Of a stretch of 64,000 nt of DNA, positions 34,206 through 45,836 are shown in pieces (the first letter of the stretch is position 1; each line of letters opens with the position of its first letter). Source of the DNA: Lota lota (taxonomy: Eukaryota; Chordata; Actinopteri; Gadiformes; Lotidae); NCBI GenBank assembly GCA_026745465.1, contig JACYXH010000842.1, positions 18,419-82,418 of the forward strand, written 5' to 3'. The position numbers and the translations under genes were made by a program. The notes beneath the pieces are model-generated. The model saw only the letters and a list, made by a program, of their open reading frames with translations. It searched no databases and was not told the DNA's origin.

Positions 34206-35991
34206 AAAGATGTTTTGGAGGCTTTGACCACTGGCAGCAGCCTCAGAAGACCCTCCTCTGAAGCAGAGTATTTCTTCAGGTCAAACACGTCCAGCTCCTC
34301 TTCTGATGACAGTAAGATGAAGACCAGAGCTGACCACTGAGCAGGGGAGAGACATTTTCTGGAGAGACTTCCTGATGTCAGGTACTGTTGGATCTCCTCC
34401 ACTAGAGAACGGTCGTTCAGCTCATTCAGACAGTGGAACAGATTGATGCTTCTCTCTGGAGAGAGATCTCCTCCTATCTTCTGCTTGATGTAAGACACCG
34501 TACCCTCATTGGTCAGTGATCTACTCCCTGTCGGTTCCAACAGACCTCGTAGGAGAATCTGATTGGTCTCCAGAGAGAGGCCCAAGAGGAAGCGGAGGAA
34601 CAAGTCCAGATGTCCGTTCTCACTCTGTAAGGCCTTGTCCACAGCACTCTGGTGAAGATGGAGGAGTTTATCTTCCCTGGAGGTTGGATGTTCTTCTGAA
34701 AGCAGATTGTCACCAGTGTGGATAAAGGACAGAAAGACATACAGGGCAGCCAGAAACTCCTAGATGCTCAGATGGACAAAGCAGAACACCTTGTCCTGGT
34801 ACAGCCCACACTCCTCTTTAAAGATCTGGGTGAACACTCCTGAGTAGACTGAGGCTGCTCTGATATCGATGCCACACTTTGCCAGGTCTGCCTCGTAGAA
34901 GATCAGGTTGCCTTTCTCCAGCTCGTTAAAAGCCAGTTTTCCAAGAGAAACAATGACCTTCCTGCTCTCTGAACTCCAATGTGGATCTGTTTCAGATCTC
35001 CCATGATACTTCTTGTCTCCCTGTATGGACTGAACCCACAGGAAGTGGCTGTACATCTGAGTCACAGTCTTGGGCATCTCGTCACCTCTCTGAGATGTTT
35101 TGAAGAAGTCCTCCAGAACTGTAGCAGTGATCCAACAGAAGACTGGGATGTGACACATGATGTGGAGGCTTCGTGATTTCTTGACGTGGGAGATGATTGT
35201 GCTGGCCAGCGTCTCCTCTCTGAATCTCTTCCTGAAGTACTCCTGCTTCTGTGGATCGGTGAACCCTCTCACCTCTGTCACCATGTCAACACACTCAGCA
35301 GGGATCTGATTGGCTGCCGCAGGGCGTGTGGTTATCCAGATGCGAGCGGAGGGAAGCAGGTCGCCCCTGATGAGGTTTGTCAGCAGCACGTCCACTGAGG
35401 TTGACTTTGTGACATCAGTCCAGATCTGGTTGTTCTGGAAGTCCAGAGGAAGTCGACACTCATCCAGACCATCCAAGATGAAGACAACTTGGAACCGGTC
35501 GTATCTGCAGATTCCTGCTTCTTTGGTCTCAATAAAGAAGTGGTGAAGAAGTTCCACCAAGCTAAACTCTTTCCCTTTCAGTAAATTCAGCTCTCTGAAA
35601 GCGAAGAGAAATGTGAAGTGTATGTCGTGGTTGGCTTTGCCTTCAGCCCAGTCCAGAGTGAATTTGTGTGTTAAGATTGTTTTACCAATGCCGGCAACTC
35701 CAGTTGTCATTATTGTTCTGATTGGTTGATCTTGTCCAGGTAAGGGTTTAAAGATGTCATCACATTTGATTGGTGTTTCCACCTTGGCTGGTTTCCTTGA
35801 AGCTCTTTCAATCAGTCTGACCTCATGTTCCTTGTTGACCTCTCCACTGCCTCTCTCTGTGATGAAGAGCTCTGTGTAGAAGTCATTCAGACCTGTTGGC
35901 TGTCCTGCTTTAGCGATTCCCTCAAACACACACCGGAACTTCTCCTTCATTAGAGACTTGATTTTATGTTGGCACTTCTCAGCAGCATATC
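34206..35991 (-). pseudogene. NLR-A FISNA-NACHT exon with premature TAG
   Basis: 1786 bp, the same length as the NLR-B exon. It holds a FISNA region (FRCVFEGIAKAGQPTGLNDFY), Walker A GVAGIGKT (35678-35701), Walker B FILDGLDE, then winged-helix and helical parts of NACHT. TAG at 34760-34762 replaces the Gln codon seen in NLR-B at HLSIQEFLAAL. Beyond it the frame is open for ~185 codons to the donor GTAGGT. The stop removes the end of NACHT, the LRRs and B30.2 unless read through. Confidence 0.93.
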
Positions 35992-36302
35992 CTAAATGAG
36001 AAAGCATCAGAAGACATCAGTTAGTGGATGGTGACATCAGTGAAAACATGTTAATATTTCCTGCAAAATAATCAACATGATATTTAGTGGCTTCATTACT
36101 TGTGGTCGGAGAAGCTGGTCATGACAAGGACTGCATGGTACAGATTCAAAATGTTCAGGATTATTTTGTTATTTCAACAGCAATATGATTGGCCTAATGA
36201 TAGTAATAATGATAGTGAATCAGTGGATAGTGACTTGCTATGCTGATATAACAAGACTGAGTTATTCTGCTTTTGATCTGCAGTGTAATGTTTAACATTC
36301 TT

Positions 36303-37075
36303 TAACCTGATAGACCCACAATAACCCTACACATCTGGATCAAACCATTTAACCTGATACCTCACAATAACCCTACATATCTGGATAAAAAGACCCACAA
36401 TAACCCTACACATCTGGATCAAACCATTTAACCTGATACCCACAATAACCCTACACATCTGGATCAAACCATTTAACCTGATACCCACAATAACCGTACA
36501 TATCAGGATCAAACCATTTACCCTGATACCCCCACAATAACCCTACATATCTCGATCAAACCATTTAACCTGATACCTCAAAATAACCCTACATATCTGG
36601 ATAAAAGGACCCACAATAATCCTACACATCTGGATCAAACCATTTAACCCGATACCCCCACAATAACCCAACATATCTGGATCAAACCATTTAACCTGAT
36701 AGACCCACAATAACCCTACATATGTGGATCAAACCATTTAACCTGATTCTCCCAGAGTAACCCTACATATCTGGATTAAACCATTTAACCTAATAGACCC
36801 ACAATAACCCTATATATCTGGATCACACCATTTAACCTGGTAGACCAACAATAACCCTACATATCAGGATCAAACCATTTCACCTGATACCCCCACAATA
36901 ACCCTACATATCTGGATCAAACCATTTAACCTGACTCGCCCAGAGTAACCCTACATATCTGGATCAAACCATTTAACCTGATAGACCAACAATAACCCTA
37001 CATATCTGGATCAAACCATTTAACCTGAGACCCCCAGAATAACCCTACATATCTGGAACAAACCATTTAACCCCC
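36303..37075 (-). repeat. NLR-A intronic minisatellite, about 45 bp x 17
   Basis: The unit contains ACATATCTGGATCAAACCAT and CCCACAATAACCC, with much length variation. NLR-B has a single copy of this block at the same intron position (about 51265-51335), so the array expanded in NLR-A after duplication. Confidence 0.88.
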
Positions 37076-37219
37076 AAGAGGAAAGATATCTCCACATTGA
37101 AGAGTTAGAAATGTAGAAATATCACATTATGTAATTTAGTCTGAACTGTGCAAAAAAAGAGTTTCATACTGCTCTTCAAATTAAGTATTTATTCTCTCTT
37201 CAAAATAAGAGTATCTTAC

Positions 37220-37442
37220 CGCCTAACAGTGTGTCGGCCAGTTCCTCCTGGTTCATCTCCATCAGGCAGAGCTTTGTGATGTCTACCACTCCCTCTATGG
37301 CGCGCCTCCTCTGCTCCTCGTTCTTACCATCCACCTCCTCCTCCCTCTGACTCTCTGAGCATTGTGGGTAATCTGGGAAGAGAACCCTCCAGAGCTTCTT
37401 CAGCTCCTTGTCTAGAAAAGCGTGTGCATTCTCCTCAGCTCT
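37220..37442 (-). CDS. NLR-A exon with helical DELKK-type domain
   Basis: 223 bp. Encodes RAEENAHAFLDKELKKLWRV, then DYPQCSESQREEEVDG and ITKLCLMEMNQEELADTLLG. This acidic helical segment precedes FISNA in fish NLRC3-like proteins. Most of it is missing from NLR-B. Confidence 0.85.
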
Positions 37443-37622
37443 CTGGAACAGAACAAACATCAAGGATAACTTTACTCTGAACTAGCTGAGGACATCAGAA
37501 GCATCTGTCCTAGATTCACGTTTGTCTAAAGAGGGAAGGCTGGAGACTATTAGCACCACAAGAGATGCTTTCTAATGTTCATGTAGAGCTAAATAAAAAT
37601 ATCTTGTTGGACATTTACACAC

Positions 37623-37692
37623 CTTGATCAGCTCTATTTGATGCTTCTGTACAGAGTGAGCACTGGTAACCTTTGACCTCTGCTGTTGTTGT
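37623..37692 (-). CDS. NLR-A short linker exon
   Basis: 70 bp, acceptor TCTCCACAG, donor GTGTGT. Encodes QQQQRSKVTSAHSVQKHQIE. Frame is kept with both neighbours. Confidence 0.78.
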
Positions 37693-37805
37693 CTGTGGAG
37701 AAAACACACAATCTATTGTATTTCCTTTGACTTGTAAACATCAGTATCAGTAGAGTCTGATAACAACCAACTGGTCTGTTTTCATTGCCTGTTTGAAACT
37801 CCCAC

Positions 37806-37919
37806 CTCTCCTCTCTGGAAGGGCATCCATCTTTAAAGTTTGTAGGAATACCCATAGACCTGTCACTCTTCATGGAGACACAGCTGGGTCCAGGGGAGTC
37901 TGCTCTCTCCTGCCTCCTT
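37806..37919 (-). CDS. NLR-A N-terminal cassette exon 5
   Basis: 114 bp, phase 2 at both ends. Encodes RADSPGPSCVSMKSDRSMGI. This peptide, typical of fish NLR-C N-termini, recurs once per cassette. Confidence 0.85.
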
Positions 37920-38412
37920 CTAGAATAACAAACACCATCTTGAAGTTATGATTTGTGGATGTCGTTTCATTTGATCATTTATTGCAGGATTGTTCAACTT
38001 TTTTCTTATTAGGGTCAGGTTATTGTTATTATTGCATTGAAGCACTGACATATGAACATAGAAAAACAACACTAAATACTGTGCATAGAGAGTGTTGATT
38101 CACAATGTGTTTATCTAACATAGAAAATAGGGCAATCAGTTTAGAAATTTCTACACAGAACTGTGTTATTCTTCATGTATTCTGTTCTTCAATAAATAGC
38201 TTCACCTCAAAAGATAAATTCAAATTGATTAAATGAATAAGGCAGATAAAAAGACAGTTTAACCTGAAACCTATACAAATCTGCTACAAGAAGTCTTATG
38301 ATTAATTTCATTCAAACTACAACAGGACATTGGTACTGTTTGGATAGACAGTACCAATCATCAGTCTCTACATCTCCAAGGACAGCTAGCATGCGGTCCT
38401 GTGAAGGGTTTC

Positions 38413-38760
38413 TTATTTGGACCAAGAAGCGACACGGAGGGAGGCTATGGTACTGCTCTCTGGTTCCCAACAGGACCGGGCCGTTATAGCACCCTCTGGT
38501 GGTCGTTCAGAGAGGTTCTGCACTTTGATTAAACCAGCATCAACCAGAACCATCGGGTGTGTTCCATTGAAGCTGGACTGATGCCTGATGAGGTGCCGTC
38601 TCACATTGTGTTCTTCTGTTACTGTGATAGCCGTGTTGCAGATCAACATATGGGCTTTGGTCCCTCATTACTAAACTGATATTTCACAGTCCACTCCTCC
38701 TTTAAATGTCCAGTTTCATTGTCTACCTTTCGCATTTCCAACGTGTACAACCCCTTTTTA
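38413..38760 (-). pseudogene. hAT-like transposase zinc-finger fragment
   Basis: Minus strand: EEWTVKYQFSNEGPKPIC, then after a 1-base slip LICNTAITVTEEHNVRRHL. This resembles the N-terminal zinc finger of hAT-derived transposases and their domesticated relatives. It is a fragment with a frameshift, carried inside the ~1.3-kb cassette duplication and repeated near 39768-40080. Confidence 0.45.
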
Positions 38761-39020
38761 GCTCTGGAAACGCTTTGCCACAGCAGAGACAGACGTTGGC
38801 CCACACACAGAGAGGGCGGGTCTTATGGGCGGGACTAAGTGGACAAAACAGGTTCCTATTGGAGGAAATTGAACTGGCTCTATTTCTTGCTCAGAAACAG
38901 CTTTCTCCTGGGGGTAGTTGATCCTGATTGTTTATGTTCTGATAAATGATTGGCGGGCCGAATCAAGATGATCTGCAGGCCGCCAGTTGAATAGCCCTGA
39001 TTTATTGGCTGAATCCTCAC

Positions 39021-39134
39021 CTTTTCTTAGAAGGTTGCTGATTTCCATCTTTAAACTTAACAGGTGGATCCATAGACCTGTCACTCTTCATGGAGACACA
39101 GCTGGGTCCAGGGGAGTCTGCTCTCTCTTGCCTC
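39021..39134 (-). CDS. NLR-A N-terminal cassette exon 4
   Basis: 114 bp; encodes RRQERADSPGPSCVSMKSDR, then SMDPPVKFKDGNQQPSKK. The acceptor is TCCTCAAAG rather than the TCTAG used by other cassettes, a possible weakening. Confidence 0.8.
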
Positions 39135-39767
39135 CTTTGAGGAAAACAAACACCATCTTGAAGTTAGGATTTGTGGATGTTGTTTCACTTTATCATTTAT
39201 TGCAAAGCTACTCAAATACTTTCTCATGAGGGTCAGATTATTCAAATGGAAATATAAGGGGGGGGGGCAGAAAAATGAAGTTATTATGGCATTTAAGCAT
39301 CTACATGTTGACATAAAAGCAAACTAAATACCCTTCAAACTGTGCATAGTGTTTATTCACAATGTGTTTAGCTAACAGAAAATAGGGTAGCCAGTTTATA
39401 CACTTCTACACAGACCTGTGTTATTCTTCATGTATAATAAGTTTCAAGAAATCACTTCACCTCAGAATATCAATTCAAAACTGATTCAATAAATGGGGCA
39501 GTTCGAAAGACATTGAACCTTTTAACATTAAACCTATAAAATCTGCTATAAGTATTCTTATTATTCATTTCATTCATACTATTCAAATCAACAGTCAAGA
39601 ATAAACGGCCTCAGCCATAAATCAATCTAGCGCCAAGTGATCATGTGATCGGACATTGTTACTGTTCAGATAGACTAAATGTTCTTCTTCACCTCATCAT
39701 CGGTCTCTACAGCATGCGGTCCTGTGAAGGGTTTCTTATTTGGACCAAGACGTGACACGGAGGGAGG

Positions 39768-40080
39768 CTATGGTACTGCTCTCTGGTTCTGAACAGGACC
39801 GGGCCGTTGTAGCACCCTCTGGTGGTCGTTCAGAGAGGTGCTGCCCTTTGATTCAACCAGCATCAGAACCATCGGGTGTGTTCCATTGAAGCTGGACTGA
39901 TGCGTGATGAGGTGCCGTCTCACATTGTGTTCTTCTGTTACTGGGATAGCCGTGTTGCAGATCAACATATGGGCTTTGGTCCCTCATTACTAAACTGATA
40001 TTTCACAGTCCATTCCTCCTTTAAATGCTCATTGTCTACCTTTCGCCTTTCCAATGTGGACAACCACTTTTTAACTCTCG
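39768..40080 (-). pseudogene. second copy of the hAT-like zinc-finger fragment
   Basis: Tandem-duplicate copy of 38413-38760 with LICNTAIPVTEEHNVRRHLI and further substitutions and deletions. Confidence 0.45.
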
Positions 40081-40331
40081 AACCGCTTTGCCACAGCAGA
40101 GACAGACGTTGGCCCACGCACAGAGGGCGGGTCATAGGGGCGGGATAATGTTGACAAAACGGGTTCCTATTGGAGGAAATTTAACTGGCTCTATTTCTTG
40201 CTCAGAAACAGCTTTCTCCTGGGGGTAATTTATCCTGATTGTTTATGTTCTGATAAATGATCGGCAGGCCGGATCAAGATGATCTGCAGGCCGCCAGTTG
40301 AATAGCCCTGATTTATTGGCTGAATCCTCAC

Positions 40332-40445
40332 CTTTTCTTAGAAGGTTGCTGATTTCCATCTTTAAACTTAACAGGTGGATCCATAGACCTGTCACTCTTC
40401 ATGGAGACACAGCTGGGTCCAGGGGAGTCTGCTCTCTCTTGCCTC
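40332..40445 (-). CDS. NLR-A N-terminal cassette exon 3
   Basis: Apparently identical to cassette 4 at an offset of 1311 bp, with its intron flanks (38960-39600 versus 40271-40910) also near-identical. This is the youngest duplication in the gene. Confidence 0.8.
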
Positions 40446-40949
40446 CTTTGAGGAAAACAAACACCATCTTGAAGTTAGGATTTGTGGATGTTGTTTCACT
40501 TTATCATTTATTGCAAAGCTACTCAAATACTTTCTCATGAGGGTCAGATTATTCAAATGGAAATATAAGGGGGGGGGGGCAGAAAAATGAAGTTATTATG
40601 GCATTTAAGCATCTACATGTTGACATAAAAGCAAACTAAATACCCTTCAAACTGTGCATAGTGATTATTCACAATGTGTTTAGCTAACAGAAAATAGGGT
40701 AGCCAGTTTATACACTTCTACACAGACCTGTGTTATTCTTCATGTATAATAAGTTTCAAGAAATCACTTCACCTCAGAATATCAATTCAAAACTGATTCA
40801 ATAAATGGGGCAGTTCGAAAGACATTGAACCTTTTAACATTAAACCTATAAAATCTGCTATAAGTATTCTTATTATTCATACTATTCAAATCAACAGTCA
40901 AGAATAAACCGCCAGTTGAATAGCCCTGATTTATTGGCTGAATCCTCAC

Positions 40950-41069
40950 CTTTTCTTAGAAGGTTGCTGATTTTCATCTTTAAACTTAACAGGTGGATCC
41001 ATAGATTGGTCACTCTTCATGGAGACACAGCTGGGTCCAGGGGAGTCTGCTCTCTCCTGCTGGACTCTT
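40950..41069 (-). CDS. NLR-A N-terminal cassette exon 2
   Basis: 120 bp, acceptor TTTTTCTAG, donor GTGAGG. Encodes RADSPGPSCVSMKSDQSMDP and the usual QQPSKKR end. Confidence 0.83.
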
Positions 41070-41143
41070 CTAGAAAAACAAGAACCAGGATTTATGGATG
41101 TTTGATAGATGCTGTATTTGTATAATCTCTGATGAATCCTCAC

Positions 41144-41203
41144 CTCCTCTTCATGGAGACACAGCTGGGTCCAGGGGAGTCTGCTCTCTCCTGCTGCTCT
41201 GGG
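41144..41203 (-). pseudogene. NLR-A cassette exon 1, shortened, acceptor lost
   Basis: Only 60 bp (still a multiple of three): the part after CVSMKR is deleted up to the donor. The acceptor AAG of NLR-B is ACG here (41205), so the exon is probably skipped. Skipping keeps the frame because the exon is phase-symmetric. Confidence 0.72.
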
Positions 41204-41317
41204 CGTCAACACAACACACACACAGATTTTACTCAGACTAATGATGGAGTCATGATATATCACTGCTGAGCTCTGAGATGGACAACAGTCACAGACAGTG
41301 AGAGATCCTCTTCTTAC

Positions 41318-41416
41318 CTCTTAGCTTTGCTCTGGCGGCCATGTTCCCCAGACAGAGTGGTTTTAGAGGTAGGACTCCCCCCCTCTCTCTCTCCTCATTC
41401 ATAGTAGACTGGTGAC
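41318..41416 (-). CDS. NLR-A first coding exon
   Basis: ATG at 41402-41400 (MNEEREREGGSPTSKTTLSG...), acceptor TGTGTCCAG, donor GTAAGA, phase 2. The same start is used in NLR-B. Confidence 0.85.
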
Positions 41417-43370
41417 CTGGACACAAACACAACTAATTTATCACTTCAATGGCCTTTTTAACTTGAGACAACACATCTCTTTGAAAGAAGATCATTGTAA
41501 CTACACAACACTAAACCGTTATTGACGTCATAAAACCATCAACATTAACCCCACAACATAACCACACTGACCTCACTGCAGTACAGATGTGTACAGCAGA
41601 TGAGAAGATTAAACACCTTGGAGACTGTAACTGTGCTTAAACTAATACAATTTACTTAAATAAAAACTCATCATAGTACAATTAAAAGTAAAGAATTATT
41701 TAATCATTTTTCAACTGGAACAAAATCTGAATTCTGTCACTTTACTGAACCACAGATTCCATATAAATCAACTGGTGAAGCTCAATACATCTATATGGTA
41801 TCCTCTTATTATCGTGATATAATAGTTTATTTCAGCATTACGAGGAGACGCTGGCCAACGAGTCTCTTTCTCTCCCTCTATGGCTCCAGCTGTGGTTCAA
41901 ACCACAGGAACCGAGTCTATACCCGCAGGAACCCCCCTGTGGAAGTGGTTCAGTCCAGCAACACGTCACTAGGAGGATTTATATAACGGGCCCATCCCAA
42001 GTCATCGCGCTACGCGTAAATATTATTGTGTTTGCAAACCAAGTCACACTATTGTCCTCATGTGTCTTATTAGTGTGTTTGCAAAGCAATTGTAATCATG
42101 TTTCTTATTATTATTATTGTGGTTGCAAAGCAAGCCACACTATTGATATCATGTGTATTTTTATTATTTTCCTTATATAATTATCCGCTATAACTCGTGG
42201 TCAAACCTTTAAACCGTTTAAAAAGAAAAAAAATCGGCAACTTGGTATCTGGGTCTTATTCAACATGCTGAATATTTTTGCCTCAAGGACCCATAAGGTC
42301 TGTCTAGATTTTGCTGTACCTTGAACGTTTTGGAAAAACTTGAAAGAAAAAGGGAAAACTGACCCACTGTTGCAGGTGCTCAGCGAGCTTTTTATAATGG
42401 ATGTCAATGGGGATAAAATGCTGACTTCAACCATTCCAAAGGCGAACAACGCAGAGTTGTACATGGTGGTACACGTTTAGAAACCGGGCGTAAGCAGGTC
42501 TGCAAAAAGTGAAGGACCTCTTTGGCGGCAGGGGGCGCCATACCGCGCTATCAAACAAAAAGGATCAGCCCCATTATTCAACCAATCACAAGTCCGCTTC
42601 AAAGCGGCGCAGGGACTTGAAACTTGGCTCGCTAGCACTTTAGCCTCGCTAGCATTAGCATGTCAGCACACGGAATATTGCGCACACAATGAGTTGGCTC
42701 ATGCAACCACACGCATTTTCTAGTGTGAAAATGTCTAGTTTTACTTGTGATTTAAATAGAAGGACATTCAGAGGATTTCTGTCACGTCCTTCTTTTCATT
42801 TTGAGTAGCATCAAGACAAATAAATCACTTGAATATTGAACGCAATGCTCAATTTACCACTCGGGTTAGAAAAGCACAACAGTGAAACATTAACTAACGT
42901 TGTATTTCTCTAAAGTAAACTGTCTTTAGTTGATAAGCGTTACACGGACATTATTCCCAAGATGAGATCATTATTATATACCAGTAACATAAAGACAATA
43001 TAAACTGTCGTAAACTGTAGGCTTACCTTATCTGTTCCGTGATTAAAATGTGTTGTGCCCCATACGGTATAAACTTATAAAAGTGTAAATGCAAGGGAAG
43101 AAATTAAAAGAAGGTCGAAGTGTTCCTAAAATAAGTAAATCAGGGAAAAGGGATTAAAAGTGGATTTAGAGAAAGATTGATCACCAACGCTCCACACTGC
43201 GAAAGAATCAAGTTCAGATGAGGAAGTAGACTTGAACCATAACGTAAAATACTGTGAAGCACCAGCAGGAACCGCCCCCTCTGTGATAGCCAATCACAGC
43301 CTCTATTCCCTCACAGGAACCCTCCCCTCTCTGTGAGAGCCAATGGGGGCTGCGGTATGTGGTTGTCGGG
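41417..43370 (-). promoter_or_regulatory. NLR-A 5' flank with CCAAT boxes
   Basis: Sequence homologous, inverted, to 48.3-49.5 kb upstream of NLR-B. A probable promoter core near 43280-43350 has ATTGG (CCAAT) boxes beside a GGGGGCGG box. About 42.02-42.70 kb is a dispersed-repeat insertion absent from NLR-B. The exact start site cannot be read. Confidence 0.5.
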
Positions 43371-43572
43371 TATGTCGGAACACCGCGTCTTTTCAAGGAA
43401 AGCAAAGGGTCCTAGCCTTCAGAAAAGCGCGCACACACGCGCTGTGAGCTGGAGTCCGCGCTGTTGTCGTTCACGCCTGCACCACAGGGCAAAGACGAGC
43501 TGAGGGAGTGATATTTCATTACATAACTCAACAATATACAAACATCTTGGGTTGGGTCATGAATGCTGGCTA

Positions 43573-44190
43573 AATTGAAGAGGAAGAGTATGAGCAACAG
43601 ATTAGGGAGTTATTGGAGAGGGAGAATGAGAGGGTTGAGGAGGAGACAGAGAATGATAGGGTTGACCATAGTATTGGGGAGAGATGGGAGATGATGAAGA
43701 ATATAATGAAATCAATTAGTATTAAGTATAGTAAGAAAAGGAAAGAAAGGATGTTGAAGGAAGAGAAGGACTTGAGGGAAAGATTGAGGGTTGAGTTAGG
43801 TAGGGCAGAGGATGAAGAGGGATACAGTATGGAGAATTACATAGAGGTAAAGATGGAGTTGGAGAGATTCGAGAGGGAGAAATGTAGAGGGGCTATTTTG
43901 AGGAGTAAGTTCAAATATGCGTTGGAGGGGGAGAAATACACAGGGTACTTCTTAGGGCTGGAGAAAAGGAAACAGAGTAGAACGTATATACATGAAATAA
44001 ATAACAGGGAGGGGGTGGTAACAGAGGACTACGTGGAGATATTGGAGAGGGTGCAGGAGTTCAATGAAGAGTTGTATACGGGGGGGGGGGTGGATGAAGG
44101 TAGTATAGAGGAGGTGCTGGCAGGTGTATGTGAGTTGAGTGAGGCTGATATGAGATGGTGTGATAGGGAAATCGATGAGAAGACTGGGTG
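43573..44190 (+). pseudogene. LINE (L1/Tx1-type) ORF2 fragment
   Basis: A + frame reads the linker between endonuclease and reverse transcriptase of L1/Tx1-type ORF2: long acidic/basic helices, then CRGAILRSKFKYALEGEKYT, GYFLGLEKRKQSRTYIHEI and EADMRWCDREI. It is truncated on both sides; neither endonuclease nor RT catalytic motifs are present. The long frame that continues to 45217 is open only because the following repeats lack stops. Confidence 0.72.
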
Positions 44191-44218
44191 GATGGCTGCA
44201 GGGTCTTTTGGGTGTGGC

Positions 44219-44222
44219 GTTG

Positions 44223-44262
<40 letters not shown>
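44219..44262. repeat. (GT)n microsatellite
   Basis: About 21 GT units at the end of the LINE fragment. 44.26-44.62 kb is G-rich, with two poly-G runs of more than 15 bases (near 44465 and 44590). Confidence 0.93.
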
Positions 44263-44621
44263 TGCTCGGTCCGTGGGTGCTGGGGGCTCGGTGTCCCCTC
44301 CCCCACTGGGTGGATGGTCGTGCAGGCGCTGCCGCGTCCCTTGGTCCCGGGCCCGGGTTGGTAGTAGCGGATGCGTTGCTACAGGGCGGTGCATCTGCTG
44401 CTGCTGGCAGGGGATCGGGGGTAGGGGCGCGGGGGGGTTCGTGCGGTTATTTGTTCGGCGGTGCGGGGGGGGGGGGGGGGGGGGGGGGAGCGGGAGTCCG
44501 GCCTCCGCTGGTCGGGTACATGTTGTTGTCGCACTCGGGGGGCCCTGTGGTCATTCGCTCCGGTCGTGGGGCGGGGCCTCCCTGTGGCGGGGGGGGGGGG
44601 GGGGGGGGCACCCAGCACCAC

Positions 44622-45200
44622 CACTGCTGCTCCACCTGCCAGCACCACCTGCCAGCACCAGCACCCAGCACCCACCTGCCAGCACCCAGCCAACACCACT
44701 GCTGCTCCACCTGCCAGCACTACTGCTCCTCCACCTGCCAGCACCACTGCTCCTCCACCTGCCAGTACTACTGCTCCTCCACCTGCCAGCACTACTGCTC
44801 CTCCACCTGCCAGCACCACTGCTCCTCCACCTGCCAGTACTACTGCTCCTCCACCTGCCAGCACTACTGCTCCTCCACCTGCCAGCACTACTGCTCCTCC
44901 ACCTGCCAACACTACTGCTCCTCCACCTGCCAGCACCACTGCTCCTCCACCTGCCAGCACTACTGCTCCTCCACCTGCCAGCACTACTGCTCCTCCACCT
45001 GCCAGCACCACTGCTCCTCCACCTGCCAGCACCACTGCTCCTCCACCTGCCAGTACTACTGCTCCTCCACCTGCCAGCACTACTGCTCCTCCACCTGCCA
45101 GCACTACTGCTCCTCCACCTGCCAACACTACTGCTCCTCCACCTGCCAGCACCACTGCTCCTCCACCTGCCAACACCACTGCTCCTCCACCTGCCAACAC
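44622..45200. repeat. 24-bp minisatellite, about 24 copies
   Basis: Unit CTGCTCCTCCACCTGCCAGC plus ACTA/ACCA. Its length is a multiple of three, so long frames open on both strands (for example A-P-P-P or V-L-A-G-G-G repeats); these are not genes. Confidence 0.94.
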
Positions 45201-45218
45201 ATATGTATTCCATATGAT

Positions 45219-45220
<2 letters not shown>

Positions 45221-45271
<51 letters not shown>

Positions 45272-45300
45272 TCATATATATATAATATTCATATAATTTT
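45221..45300. repeat. (AT)n tract
   Basis: About 46 bp of pure TA, then TATATTCATATA repeats. Confidence 0.94.
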
Positions 45301-45451
45301 TTTTGTATCATTCATTTTAGAATATGGCAGAAAAAAGGGTGTATTAGTTTTTATAATACAACTGGCTTATTTTAAACATACGTTATGTTTTCAATCTCTC
45401 CATGGTCCTCTCAGCACTCCTGACCCGCGGCATCACTGCTCCACAACGCAG

Positions 45452-45829
45452 CACCCTGCAGCACCCCGCAGCACCCAGTAGCACCCCGCAGCACCCAAAA
45501 GCACCCTGCAGCAGCCTGCAGCACTATGCAGCACCCTGCAGCACCCCGCAGCACCCAGTAGCACCCTGCAGCACCCAGTAGCACCCTGCAGCATCCTGCA
45601 GCACCCTGCAGTATCCTGCAGCACCCCTCAGCACCCCGCAGCACCCTGCAGCACCCTGCAGCACCCTGCAGCACTCTGCAGCACTCTGCAGCACCCTGCA
45701 GCACCCAGTAGCACCATGCAGCACCCTGCAGCATCCTGCAGCACCCAGTAGCACCCAGCAGCGCCCTGCAGCACCCAGCAGCACCCTGCAGCACCCAGCA
45801 GCACTCTGCAGCACCCTGCAGCACCCAGT
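45452..45829. repeat. 10-bp CTGCAG-rich minisatellite
   Basis: GCACCCTGCA-type decamers with CAGTA and ATGCA variants. Minus-strand frames (GCCRVLQGA repeats) are by-products. Confidence 0.92.
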
Positions 45830-45836
45830 ATAGTGT

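Larger units (their letters stand above)
31290..41402 (-). pseudogene. NLR-A: NLRC3-like receptor with B30.2, one in-frame stop
   Basis: Minus-strand gene of at least thirteen exons. They are a start exon, five repeated peptide cassettes, a short linker exon, a 223-bp exon, FISNA-NACHT, two visible LRR exons, a 47-bp linker and PRY-SPRY. Fish NLR-C proteins are cytosolic pattern sensors; the NACHT binds ATP and LRR/B30.2 bind ligand. Defects: TAG at 34760-34762 in the NACHT exon, and the acceptor of the first cassette changed from AAG to ACG at 41205. Everything else is open and in phase, so it is either a young pseudogene or a gene making a NACHT-truncated product. Confidence 0.85.

Noticed and set aside
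43613-45217. A single 534-codon gene
   Set aside because: The first third is a LINE linker fragment; the rest is microsatellite, poly-G and minisatellite read in the same frame by chance.
44160-45311. Long frames of 220-378 codons over the 24-bp repeat
   Set aside because: The repeat period is a multiple of three and lacks stops in several frames on both strands. Translations are pure repeat, with no splice or promoter context.
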